Assembly: GCA_966185765.1 (NCBI GenBank)
Contig: CBIFVZ010000097.1
Location: 1-11,343 of the forward strand
Source: CBIFVZ01 sp966185765
Lineage (GTDB): Bacteria > Pseudomonadota > Gammaproteobacteria > Enterobacterales > Enterobacteriaceae
Reading direction: 5' to 3'
Length of the DNA stretch: 11,343 nucleotides
The position numbers were made by a program, and so were the translations under genes. Position 1 is the first letter of the stretch. Every line of letters starts with the position of its first letter. The notes beneath the pieces were generated by a model, which was not told the origin of the DNA, did not search any database, and saw only the letters and a program-made list of their open reading frames with translations. Positions 1 through 6,911 of this stretch are shown piece by piece.

Positions 1-1000
1 GCGTTTCAGGAAATAAATCTGCCCGGCCAATAGCCAGCGAAATTGAAAACTCCGCGACGCCTCGCTGCAGTTTGTCCCACTTCGCCTGAGCGGCGCGCAT
101 GGCCTGCGCCTTTGTCGCGTAGATGGTCGTCAGTTCCAGCACGTTATCAGCCTCACCGGCCATGTACTCACCCTCGCGTGCTTCCTGCTCTTTATGGGTT
201 TTAGTCTTTGCCGGGGCTTTTGTCGCTTTCGGGTGCTGTAGTGCGCGGAGGTGCTTCTCTTTTGGCTTACGCTTGAGCTTCACCTTTTGCTTTTGCGGCT
301 TCGGGTCTTTGGTATGCAGCCATTTTGCCGACACGCCGGTGTAGGCTTCCCGGTCAGCAATGGCAAACTGATGACGATCGCCGTCGCCGCGCTCAAGCGT
401 CATCTGCGGAATAGGCTTTCCGCTGGCCGTCTTACCGCTCCCCGCTTTCAGGAATAACAGTTTCCCCGCTTTTACCGAAACCGCCGCCCCGTTCCGGTCA
501 GCCAGACGGGACAGAAACACCGCGTCGGATTCCTGCGACTGGTCAATATGAGGCACGGCGACGGCTTTCAGCGTGTCGGCCACGCTGGCCTCCAGCTTAT
601 TGCGTGCCGCAATCGTCTCCACAATTTGTCCGAGCGTGGTGTCATGCCATGACTGTTCCCGGCGCGAGTTCAGCGTCCCACGAAAATCAGCGCTGCGCCC
701 CCGGATGGTCAGCGTATCAGGCGCGCCCCTGTGCTCGATTTCATCGACCGTGAACGTCCCTTTTTTTATCAGCGCGGAATCCTGCCAGCCTAACCACAGG
801 GTCAAGGTTGCACCGCGCGGCGGCATTGCTATCTGGCCGTCAGTGTCATCGAGCTCGATATCGAGCTGGTCGGCCTCGAATCCGCGATTGTCGGTCATGG
901 TCAGGCTGATAAGGCGGTCACTAAAATCCTGGGTGATATCGTCGTTATCGAGCTTGAGCATAAACGCCGGGGCTATCTTCGCCCCGGCCTGAATATCCAT
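1..1000 (-). CDS. D: Tail hub / late control protein gpD (3' end cut by window)
   Basis: The frame from ATG 1000 is open to position 2, giving 333 residues; the family is usually about 385, so the last 50 or so are missing because of the window edge and not because of a break. It is Phage_GPD, the T4 gp27-like baseplate hub on which the V spike sits. It begins MDIQAGAKIAPAFML; landmarks are LISLTMTDNRGFEADQLDIE, VDEIEHRGAPDTLTIRGRSA, IDQSQESDAVFLSRLADRNG and, near the edge, LQRGVAEFSISLAIGRADLF. Residues about 231-274 form a strongly basic stretch with 14 lysines (KPQKQKVKLKRKPKEKHLR core), an apparent linker between hub domains. A GGGTGA element lies about nine bases upstream and an AGGA directly before the ATG. 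D ends the FI-D operon in P2, where ogr follows. Confidence 0.95.
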   Translation of the reverse strand, partial: MDIQAGAKIAPAFMLKLDNDDITQDFSDRLISLTMTDNRGFEADQLDIELDDTDGQIAMPPRGATLTLWLGWQDSALIKKGTFTVDEIEHRGAPDTLTIRGRSADFRGTLNSRREQSWHDTTLGQIVETIAARNKLEASVADTLKAVAVPHIDQSQESDAVFLSRLADRNGAAVSVKAGKLLFLKAGSGKTASGKPIPQMTLERGDGDRHQFAIADREAYTGVSAKWLHTKDPKPQKQKVKLKRKPKEKHLRALQHPKATKAPAKTKTHKEQEAREGEYMAGEADNVLELTTIYATKAQAMRAAQAKWDKLQRGVAEFSISLAIGRADLFPET

Positions 1001-1008
1001 TCCTGTAA

Positions 1009-1473
1009 TCACCCTGCCAGCCCTCCCAGCCAGTCACCGGCAGACGTGACCAGATTGTCGGCCTGCGTTTTCAGGTCGCCATAAATGGCCGCCAGCGATT
1101 TATCGACCCGCTTAAGTGACAGGCTAAACTCGATTTTTCTAGCCGCTCCGTCGCTGAATAGCTCGGTGTGGGTGTGCGTCACTTTGTCGATGACATACAT
1201 GCCGTGGATCATGCCCGTTCCGTCAATCAGCGGCCACGCACGCCCCTCGTCTGCCATCAGCTCGATGGCGGTCAGTGACAGGCGTCCGCCGGTAATTTCG
1301 GGATAGAGCACGCCCGACAGCGTGCGCGTGGTTTCCCCCTCCCCGAGATACTGGTAAGCAGGTGGCTTGCCGATACGGTCGTTTGACGCCCAGCGGTAAT
1401 CCTTCGAATACTGCATAGACTGATAGGGCAGCGTGCGGCGCTCAAACACAAACAAACCTAAAACCATTAACAT
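1009..1473 (-). CDS. U: Tail protein gpU
   Basis: A 154-residue P2 GpU-family protein (P2 U is about 159 as recalled), needed for tail assembly and thought to work at the baseplate/tube initiation end together with D. The N-terminus MLMVLGLFVFERRTLPYQ and the internal segments LSGVLYPEITGGRLSLTAIE and ARKIEFSLSLKRVDKSLAAI are typical of the family. A strong AGGGGGA Shine-Dalgarno at 1480-1486 overlaps the T stop codon, six bases before ATG 1473. The TGA stop is eight bases before D. Confidence 0.95.
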   Translation of the reverse strand: MLMVLGLFVFERRTLPYQSMQYSKDYRWASNDRIGKPPAYQYLGEGETTRTLSGVLYPEITGGRLSLTAIELMADEGRAWPLIDGTGMIHGMYVIDKVTHTHTELFSDGAARKIEFSLSLKRVDKSLAAIYGDLKTQADNLVTSAGDWLGGLAG

Positions 1474-1485
1474 GCTTTATCCCCC

Positions 1486-3933
1486 TCAGTCATGACGCAT
1501 ACTTGAGCGCTGACGCGCACGGTTTTCCCGGTCGAGTTTATCGACAGCCTCACGCAGCCGACGGTCGAGGTCGCTGCCCGGCGCGATGCCACCATTCAGG
1601 TTGATGTTATATTCTGGCTTGCTCTGGTCGACGTAAGTCTTACCCGTGGGCGCGGTAACTGGCTGATATGCCTGATAACCGCCATATGTTGAGGTTGCCG
1701 GAATATAAGATTTATTTTGCGAGCCGGTGGCGGCATTGGCTTTTGCGGCCTTCTGGTCAAGGTCGCTCGATTCTTTATTGATAACCCCGAGCTTTTCCAG
1801 TAACCAGTTAACGCCGGTACGCAATGTATTAAAGCTTTTGAGCGGTAACATCAGCGCTTCGGCCAGCATCTTACCGAACATCACACCCGCATTTTTGCAG
1901 CTGTTGAGCGTCTCCTGCGTCGACTTAACCGGTGCGATCAGGTCTTTAAACCACTGCCACGCCGCTTTAAGTTTGTCACCAAGCCAGTCAAAAACCGGCT
2001 TTAACGGTTCGAATAACTCCACTACAGGGGCAAAAGCCTGCTTTATCCCCTCCATTACGCCTGAGAAAAATGCGCTTATTGGCTCCCAGTATTTGCGGAT
2101 GAGCAGCGCACCGGCGATGATGGCAACGCCAACAGCCACAATCGGCCAGGTAAGCGCCCCGAGCACAGAGACAATGGCCGCCCCCATTGCGGCCAGATTT
2201 GCACCGAGAACACCGGCAGCGGCCATAATCACGTTGAAACCCGTTACCACCGGCCACGCTATCAGGCCAATCCCACCCAGCACGCCAATCAGCGCCAGCC
2301 CACCACCAACAATTAACCCGATGGTTGACGCAAGTGTTTTGTTATTGGTGATCCAGCCGTCGAGCTTTAATACATATTTCGTGGCGGTTTTAGTGAGCTC
2401 ACGCAGTGAGCCCTCCTGCTGGTCAAACAGGTCAGTACCGACGGCCTCATAGGCTGACTGAAATTCTTTGAAATCGCCGCCGAGGTTGTCCTGCATGATT
2501 TTGACCAGCTCAGCGGTTTTCCCGTCCGAGGCTTTAAACGCCGCCGTGAGCTGGTCGAGCTTGCCGCTTGAGGCAGCGGTCATCAGCACTGCCGCCGCCG
2601 AGCTGGCTTCCTCACCAAAGATGGTTTTCATGTACTCGCCTTTCTGGCTGGTTCCGAGATTGTTTTTCTCAAAACTGCGCTGCATTTCTTTCAGAATGGC
2701 GAATATCGGGCGCGTATTGCCCTTGCTGTCAGACGTTTTAACGCCGAGCTCTTTGATGGCCTCGTATGCCTTACCGGTCGGAGCCTGCAGTCGACTCAGG
2801 ACGGCACGGCTGCCGGTCCCCGCCATCGAGCCGGTGATTTTGGCGTCATGTAGCGCGCCAACCATTGCGGCGGTCTGCTCGATACTGACCCCGGCATTTT
2901 TTGCCACCGGCGCAGCATACGTCAGCGCGTCGCTCAGCCCGTCAAAGTCAGCGGCCGTTTTGTTCATCGTCATCGACAGCACGTCGCCGATGTGTGCGAT
3001 CTGGTCGTTTGACATCTGAAACGCGGATTTCATACCCGTCAGCAGCGCGGCGTTTTCTTCCATCGAGCGCCGGTTAGACAGCGCCATATTCAGCGTGACC
3101 GGCGTCGCCGCCTGAATCGCTGCGGCATCCCCGCCGCTTTTCGCAATGATAATCTGCGCGCTCGCCGCATCATCTGCAGACGCGGCGGTATTGTCCCCGA
3201 GCTGGCGCGCCTGTTTGCGCAGCGCCTCCATTTCGGGTGATTGTTTTTCTACCCCGAGCACGGCCTGCAGCTCAGAGTTTTTCTGTGCAAACGAATAGCC
3301 AGGCATCAGCAGTTTCACCCCGGCCATTGTTCCCGCCGTGGCAATACCGACGCCCGCCGCGCCTGCCGCTGCAGCGCCTCCGGCAAGGGATTTACCGGCC
3401 TGATAACGCTCTTTAACGCGACTCAGTCGCGCCTGCTGCTGGCTGACCCGAGCCAGTGCCTCGCGCTGCCGGTTAAGCTGAGCGGTCGTCTCACTGATGC
3501 TGGTTTTCAGGCGGCGCTCATCCGCCGAGAGAGTACGGGTGTTAATCCCTGCCTGCGCGAGCTCGGTGCGCTGACGCTGTACCGACTGCCTGAGGCTGTT
3601 GTATTTGAGCTGCAGGTCAGCGGCGGATTTCTTTGCCGCCTCCATCGCCCGCGCCTGCGCTTTAGTGGGGTTTTCCGTGTTTTTAAACTGGACGGCCAGC
3701 GCGGCGGCTTCCTGTTTCGCCTTGTTAAGCGACTGGCCGGTCACGGCAAGCTGTGCGCTCGCTTTCCTGAATCCGTCAATCCGGGTCGCCTGCGCATTCA
3801 GATCGCGCAGGCTGTTCTGAGAAGTGCGGATGTCGCCGGCAAGGGTCTTGCTGGCATTCTGGATAGCTTTAAGCGGTCGGCTTGCCCGGTCTACTGCGTT
3901 CAGCAGTACCTCAATCCTGACGTTATTGCTCAT
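1486..3933 (-). CDS. T: Tape measure protein gpT
   Basis: An 815-residue tail tape measure protein, the same length as recalled for P2 T; its length sets tail length and it is ejected during infection. Residues about 20-175 are a long coiled coil rich in Q, R, A and K (QQARLSRVKERYQAGKSLAG at its end). A Gly/Ala-rich stretch follows at about 178-208. The TP901-type tape measure core lies at about 215-430 (KNAGVSIEQTAAMVGALHDA, ITGSMAGTGSRAVLSRLQAP). Residues about 530-612 hold several hydrophobic segments (LIVGGGLALIGVLGGIGLIA), probably membrane-inserting on ejection. The C-terminus is polar and basic (LDRENRARQRSSMRHD). ATG 3933 has no clear Shine-Dalgarno and lies within the end of E', so translational coupling is likely. 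Confidence 0.97.
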   Translation of the reverse strand: MSNNVRIEVLLNAVDRASRPLKAIQNASKTLAGDIRTSQNSLRDLNAQATRIDGFRKASAQLAVTGQSLNKAKQEAAALAVQFKNTENPTKAQARAMEAAKKSAADLQLKYNSLRQSVQRQRTELAQAGINTRTLSADERRLKTSISETTAQLNRQREALARVSQQQARLSRVKERYQAGKSLAGGAAAAGAAGVGIATAGTMAGVKLLMPGYSFAQKNSELQAVLGVEKQSPEMEALRKQARQLGDNTAASADDAASAQIIIAKSGGDAAAIQAATPVTLNMALSNRRSMEENAALLTGMKSAFQMSNDQIAHIGDVLSMTMNKTAADFDGLSDALTYAAPVAKNAGVSIEQTAAMVGALHDAKITGSMAGTGSRAVLSRLQAPTGKAYEAIKELGVKTSDSKGNTRPIFAILKEMQRSFEKNNLGTSQKGEYMKTIFGEEASSAAAVLMTAASSGKLDQLTAAFKASDGKTAELVKIMQDNLGGDFKEFQSAYEAVGTDLFDQQEGSLRELTKTATKYVLKLDGWITNNKTLASTIGLIVGGGLALIGVLGGIGLIAWPVVTGFNVIMAAAGVLGANLAAMGAAIVSVLGALTWPIVAVGVAIIAGALLIRKYWEPISAFFSGVMEGIKQAFAPVVELFEPLKPVFDWLGDKLKAAWQWFKDLIAPVKSTQETLNSCKNAGVMFGKMLAEALMLPLKSFNTLRTGVNWLLEKLGVINKESSDLDQKAAKANAATGSQNKSYIPATSTYGGYQAYQPVTAPTGKTYVDQSKPEYNINLNGGIAPGSDLDRRLREAVDKLDRENRARQRSSMRHD

Positions 3934-4371
3934 GGTGGTGTCCGCTTCGCTGCAGCGCCTTTTCGCGCCATGTGATGAGCTCGGTCACGCTCAGGGAATT
4001 CAGCTCTGATGGCGGCCAGTGAAATATCACCGCGATATCCGCCATCAGGTCATCGACCGAAAGGTTATCCGGGAAGGTCAGCGAGCCGAAGATGGCGACA
4101 AAAAACCGACCACCTTACCGGCGAACAAAATCAGGTCTGACGCTTCCAGACGCATGACCTCATGCTCGGTGAGCGCCGGGTACGTCATGCGCGGCAGCAC
4201 CTTAATCAGCGCATCGACGTCAGAGTTTGCCAGCGAGGCCAGACTCACACCGCGCAGGGTTCCCGCGTTGGGTTTTGTGACGGTCACCTGCTCGATTTTC
4301 TGCTCACCGCGCATGATGGGGTTATCGAGGATCACAATGTTTGAGTTTTCGGTTTCGTTGATGTTTTCCAT
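3923..4371 (-). CDS. E': E-E' fusion made by programmed -1 frameshift
   Basis: A -1 shift at the T TTT TTG heptamer after E residue 91 continues translation for 58 codons, giving about 149 residues. The extension reads VAIFGSLTFPDNLSVDDLMA, then DIAVIFHWPPSELNSLSV and TELITWREKALQRSG. The FHWPPSEL and ELITWREKAL segments are the signature of P2 E' (Phage_P2_GpE). This extension has no plausible independent start, which supports the fusion. In P2 and lambda (G/GT) the shifted product is a minor form that links tape measure and tube subunits. The extension ends at TAA 3925-3923, eleven bases inside gene T, so its translation probably feeds T. The unshifted frame stops at 4078. Confidence 0.9.
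4078..4371 (-). CDS. E: Tail assembly chaperone gpE (unshifted product)
   Basis: A 97-residue P2 E-like tail assembly chaperone (Phage_TAC family), thought to coat the tape measure protein before tube polymerisation, like lambda gpG. It begins MENINETENSNIVILDNPIM, followed by an R-G pair and VTVTKPNAGTLRGVSLASLA, a pattern shared by P2-type E proteins and related chaperones. The last residues after the slippery site (SPSSAR) are read only in the unshifted frame. The Shine-Dalgarno before ATG 4371 is weak (GAG about eight to ten bases upstream). The gene lies immediately before the tape measure gene T, as expected for this chaperone. Confidence 0.92.
   Translation of the reverse strand: MENINETENSNIVILDNPIMRGEQKIEQVTVTKPNAGTLRGVSLASLANSDVDALIKVLPRMTYPALTEHEVMRLEASDLILFAGKVVGFLSPSSAR
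4099..4105 (-). promoter_or_regulatory. Slippery heptamer T TTT TTG for -1 frameshifting
   Basis: In the E frame the codons are GGT TTT TTG (4107-4099), so the heptamer TTTTTTG fits the X XXY YYZ rule. Slipping back by one lets both tRNAs re-pair on TTT TTT and the next codon is GTC, entering the E' frame, which is open for 58 codons. It is the same heptamer type reported for the P2 E/E' site. Confidence 0.92.
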
Positions 4372-4397
4372 GATGTTGGTCTCGTCAAAGTTAACTG

Positions 4398-4420
4398 ACC
4401 GGCCAGCCTGACTGACCGGT
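4398..4420 (-). other. Intercistronic hairpin between FII and E
   Basis: On the minus strand ACCGGTCAG and CTGGCCGGT form a nine-base stem with one G-U pair and a five-base loop TCAGG. There is no T-run after it, so it is not a standard terminator. It sits where expression must fall from abundant tube protein to the less abundant assembly chaperone, and could stabilise the upstream mRNA 3' end or attenuate transcription. Function is inferred only from position. Confidence 0.5.
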
Positions 4421-4427
4421 TAAGGGG

Positions 4428-4946
4428 TTACAGGCCGATGGCCTTACGGTGTTCCGCCAGACGGTCGACGCCGTCGACTTTCATCACCATGTTGATGACG
4501 TCAATCTCGATGACCTCTTTCCCGTCAATCGTGAGCTGGTAGTAAGTGCACTCGGTCGAGATTTTGGTCGTGCCGCTTTCGCCCTGTTTGTTTTCGCCGC
4601 CGTCGTACTCTTTGTGACGGCCACGCATGACCACCTCAATGGCAGAAATTGCGCCGGTGTCATCGCGCTGGTACGAGCCGGTGAAGCGCAGCGGGACGGT
4701 GTCCGCACCCGGTGACGCGTACTGCGCCCACAGTTCGACGTCAGGCAGACCGCCCAGCGTCCACTCAAGCGACAGCGCATCATCATCGAGGCCGAGGTCA
4801 ATCGACACCGAGCCCGGCATCCCGCCGCCGCGATATTTCTCAAGCTTACGGGTCAGCTTTGGCAGGGTGACGGATTCAACGACGCCCATGTAGCTGAGAC
4901 CGTCGTTAAACATATTCAGGTATTTCAGTTTGCGTGGTAACGCCAT
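4428..4946 (-). CDS. FII: Tail tube protein gpFII
   Basis: A 172-residue major tail tube protein (Phage_tube family), the same length as recalled for P2 FII; hexameric rings stack to make the inner tube that carries DNA and ends in the spike. The start MALPRKLKYLNMFNDGLSYM and the segment LTRKLEKYRGGGMPGSVSID are characteristic, as is the end EVIEIDVINMVMKVDGVDRL followed by AEHRKAIGL. A strong AAGGAG Shine-Dalgarno that overlaps the FI stop precedes ATG 4946, consistent with the high and coupled expression needed for tube and sheath in matching amounts. The gene is followed by a 56-base gap with a hairpin before E. Confidence 0.97.
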   Translation of the reverse strand: MALPRKLKYLNMFNDGLSYMGVVESVTLPKLTRKLEKYRGGGMPGSVSIDLGLDDDALSLEWTLGGLPDVELWAQYASPGADTVPLRFTGSYQRDDTGAISAIEVVMRGRHKEYDGGENKQGESGTTKISTECTYYQLTIDGKEVIEIDVINMVMKVDGVDRLAEHRKAIGL

Positions 4947-4958
4947 GCTCTGAGCTCC

Positions 4959-6152
4959 TTAGCTGTTGACCGAGTCTGACAGGTCTGCCAGATAGGTATC
5001 GGTGATGCGCTGGCGCAGGGTCAGGTTTTCCAGCGGCGGGACGGGGGTGTAGTCGTAATCGATATACAGTTTCCCCGCCTTGAGCGATTCCACGCTGTTT
5101 GACTCCGGGTCGTACCAGCAGGAGCCGTCAACGATATAGCCGTTGTTTTTCAGCTCGCGGAATTTCGCATTCATACCGGCGACGATGTCGCGGATAAGCG
5201 TCGCAGTGACGGGTTTATCAATCGCCCACGCGTGCGCCTCCGCCATCGTGTCGGCAAGCACCTGCGCCGTGCGGGTGTAGTTTTCAAACAGGAAAAGCGG
5301 GTCATCGGAGCAGGTACGGTTGCCCCAGAATTTAAAGCCGTCGTTACGAATAAGCGTGGTGACACCGGCCTGATTAAGCAGGTTTGCGTCGGTGGCCTTC
5401 TCCTGCAAATCCCACGAGACCGAGGCACTGACGCCGGTGACGCCATTCACGCCGACGTTAGACAGCGTTTTGTGCCAGCCGGTCTCCTGGTCGATTTTGG
5501 CACGCAGACCGAGCGCGCGGGCGGTCGCCCATGCAATATCGGTATCGTTCGCCGTGGTGTCCCATGCCAGAAAATCAGGGTGAATGACCATCAGCTCGCG
5601 CTGGCTGAAATTCTCGCGGTAGGCAATGGCTTCAGAAATGGTCTTGCAGCCCCACGCGCTGATATAGCCAAACGCGCGCAGGCTCTGACAGGTCGCCGCG
5701 AGCGCGGTCGCCACTTCCAGAGAATCCAGCCCCGGCACGCCGAGAATGCGCGGCTTGACGCCAGTGACAGTTTTGGCGGTCAACAGCGCTTTAAGACCGG
5801 TGTATTTGCCGTTTTCGTCGGTCGTGCCGATGATGTTGGAAATGGTTTCTTTCTGCGCCGCTTCCGGGTCTTCCGGGTCGTCGATACCTTCGGGAACGCG
5901 CACCACCACAATGACCGGCTTGCACTGGTCGGCGATGGCCTGCAGGGATTTTGACAACGTGCCTTTTTTACCGGCCTTACCGATCGCCGTTTGCACGCTG
6001 GTAATCAGTACCGGCTCGTTTAAGGGGAATGTCTTTGCGTCAGCATCGCTGGCCGTGCAGACCATGCCGATGATGGCCGTCGAGACGGTGGAAATGGTGC
6101 GCGTGCCATCATTAATCTCGATGACCTCGACGCCGTGATGATAGTCGCCCAT
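4959..6152 (-). CDS. FI: Contractile tail sheath protein gpFI
   Basis: A 397-residue tail sheath subunit (Phage_sheath family; P2 FI is 396 as recalled), polymerising around the FII tube and contracting to drive it into the cell. It begins MGDYHHGVEVIEINDGTRTI, essentially the P2 N-terminus. Further landmarks are NIIGTTDENGKYTGLKALL at about residues 113-131, GVKPRILGVPGLDSLEVATA at about 138-157, FGYISAWGCKTISEA and the sheath core FKFWGNRTCSDDPLFLFENY. The C-terminal segment KLYIDYDYTPVPPLENLTLR is the highly conserved handshake-type end found in contractile sheaths, including type VI-like systems. The start is supported by GGAG upstream and by P2 length. It is the first gene of the FI-D operon. 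Its TAA stop is embedded in the Shine-Dalgarno of FII (TAAGGAG). Confidence 0.97.
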   Translation of the reverse strand: MGDYHHGVEVIEINDGTRTISTVSTAIIGMVCTASDADAKTFPLNEPVLITSVQTAIGKAGKKGTLSKSLQAIADQCKPVIVVVRVPEGIDDPEDPEAAQKETISNIIGTTDENGKYTGLKALLTAKTVTGVKPRILGVPGLDSLEVATALAATCQSLRAFGYISAWGCKTISEAIAYRENFSQRELMVIHPDFLAWDTTANDTDIAWATARALGLRAKIDQETGWHKTLSNVGVNGVTGVSASVSWDLQEKATDANLLNQAGVTTLIRNDGFKFWGNRTCSDDPLFLFENYTRTAQVLADTMAEAHAWAIDKPVTATLIRDIVAGMNAKFRELKNNGYIVDGSCWYDPESNSVESLKAGKLYIDYDYTPVPPLENLTLRQRITDTYLADLSDSVNS

Positions 6153-6160
6153 CTGTTTAA

Positions 6161-6164
6161 CTCC
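6161..6164 (-). promoter_or_regulatory. Ribosome binding site fixing the FI start
   Basis: GGAG lies eight bases before ATG 6152 and selects this start over the in-frame ATG at 6245, which would place 31 unrelated residues across the presumed promoter and terminator tail. Confidence 0.8.
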
Positions 6165-6226
6165 GTGGTTAGGGGGTGCGACTATTTTCTGTTGTGTGTT
6201 CTGCGGGTGCGATGAAATGGCGTTGG

Positions 6227-6290
6227 TGGAGGGATAAAACAACAAACAAAAGCCCTCTGGGTGGAGGGCTTCGGTAAATCATTTAAAACA
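6227..6290 (-). promoter_or_regulatory. Candidate Ogr-activated late promoter (P_F type) for the FI-D operon
   Basis: P2 late promoters lack a good -35 and carry an imperfect TGT-N12-ACA site centred near -55, bound by the zinc-finger activator Ogr (or P4 Delta). In the G-FI gap the minus strand has TGT at 6290-6288, twelve bases, then ACC at 6275-6273. A TTTTAT -10-like hexamer lies at 6239-6234, which would put the start near 6227 and the TGT/ACC site centred about 54-55 bases upstream. No TTGACA-like -35 is present. The spacing fit supports the call; the single mismatch in the half-site and the weak -10 limit confidence. The terminator hairpin lies between activator site and -10. The resulting leader to the FI start would be about 75 bases. 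Confidence 0.5.
6236..6271 (-). terminator. Rho-independent terminator closing the V-G operon
   Basis: On the minus strand an 8-bp stem AAGCCCTC/GAGGGCTT encloses the six-base loop CACCCA and is followed directly by a T-rich tract (TTTGTTTGTTGTTTT). It lies 22 bases past the G stop. The plus strand has no T-run after the hairpin, so it acts in one direction only. It separates the V-G operon from the FI-D operon, as in P2. Confidence 0.85.
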
Positions 6291-6293
6291 CGG

Positions 6294-6911
6294 CTAACTG
6301 ACTAAAATCGCAGTCTCAGGCAATGGCGGCCAGACCGGTTTTTTAACATCGACCCGACTCAGAAGCACGCGGTACTTTTTCCACCCCTGCAAATTTGCTG
6401 TTTCTTCGTCTGTTGCCATGTTCAGCTCTACCGCATCCTGCAGCGTGGCGATGACGTTATTTGCCTGAGTCAGCAGCTCCAGTTTTTTGCGTTGTGTCTC
6501 TGCCTCATAATCCACCGGCGCGGCAGTAATTGCGCCATCAACACAATGAAACGCGCCGCCTAATGCTTTTTCTCCCGCTGCGGTAAAATCATCCGGCACA
6601 TTCTCGGGCGCGACTTCAACGACAATCTGATTAACCGGAAAAATCGTGCTCGCATCATATGAAAAATGAATGATTTCTTTCGAGTCAGGATTGAAAGAGA
6701 CTTTCAACGTTTCCTTTGAAAGTGTCTTAAGCCACTGATACCAGTCATTGCCGTTTTCGTCTTTCAGAAAAACAATATTCATTTCCGGTGATTTGGCAAT
6801 GTAATATAATTCGAGTTCCTCCGCCGAAAGTTTTGCCACCTTCGCCGCAGTATATTTCCCCCATCTTTCTAATGGGTCATATTGTTTAAACACTCCAGAT
6901 TGCATTGTCAT
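6294..6911 (-). CDS. G: Tail fibre assembly chaperone gpG
   Basis: A 205-residue protein of the tail fibre assembly family (Caudo_TAP, related to lambda Tfa and P2 G), needed to fold and trimerise the C-terminal part of H. I choose ATG 6911, which shares its A with the H stop (TAATG); an upstream in-frame TTG at 6923 and a second ATG at 6905 are less likely. Family features are the N-terminal AAKVAKLSAEELELYYIAKS type segment, the helical stretch around RKKLELLTQANNVIATLQDA, and the C-terminal motif NLQGWKKYRVLLSRVDVKKP followed by WPPLP, the standard ending of this family. The gene is AT-richer than the baseplate genes, like the distal half of H, so the two probably travelled as a matched fibre-chaperone cassette. 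It is the last gene before a terminator. Confidence 0.94.
   Translation of the reverse strand: MTMQSGVFKQYDPLERWGKYTAAKVAKLSAEELELYYIAKSPEMNIVFLKDENGNDWYQWLKTLSKETLKVSFNPDSKEIIHFSYDASTIFPVNQIVVEVAPENVPDDFTAAGEKALGGAFHCVDGAITAAPVDYEAETQRKKLELLTQANNVIATLQDAVELNMATDEETANLQGWKKYRVLLSRVDVKKPVWPPLPETAILVS

Noticed and set aside
1727..2452. Long plus-strand open frame opposite gene T (241 codons)
   Set aside because: It is the complement of the T coding sequence, has no family resemblance and no plausible ribosome site; it exists because of the G+C-rich codon use of T.
3241..3975. Plus-strand open frame opposite the start of T (244 codons)
   Set aside because: Low-complexity Arg/Ala/Leu-rich reading of the opposite strand of T; no recognisable domain.
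5232..5954. Plus-strand open frame opposite the sheath gene (240 codons)
   Set aside because: Antisense shadow of FI; the minus-strand frame is clearly the real gene.
6153..6245. N-terminal extension of FI from ATG 6245
   Set aside because: The 31 extra residues have no match to P2 FI, lack a ribosome site and cover the region of the promoter and mRNA leader.
6153..6293. Possible cargo (morphon) gene between G and FI, a place where P2-like prophages often carry extra genes
   Set aside because: The gap is only 141 bp and is filled by the terminator, the candidate promoter and the FI leader; no gene fits.
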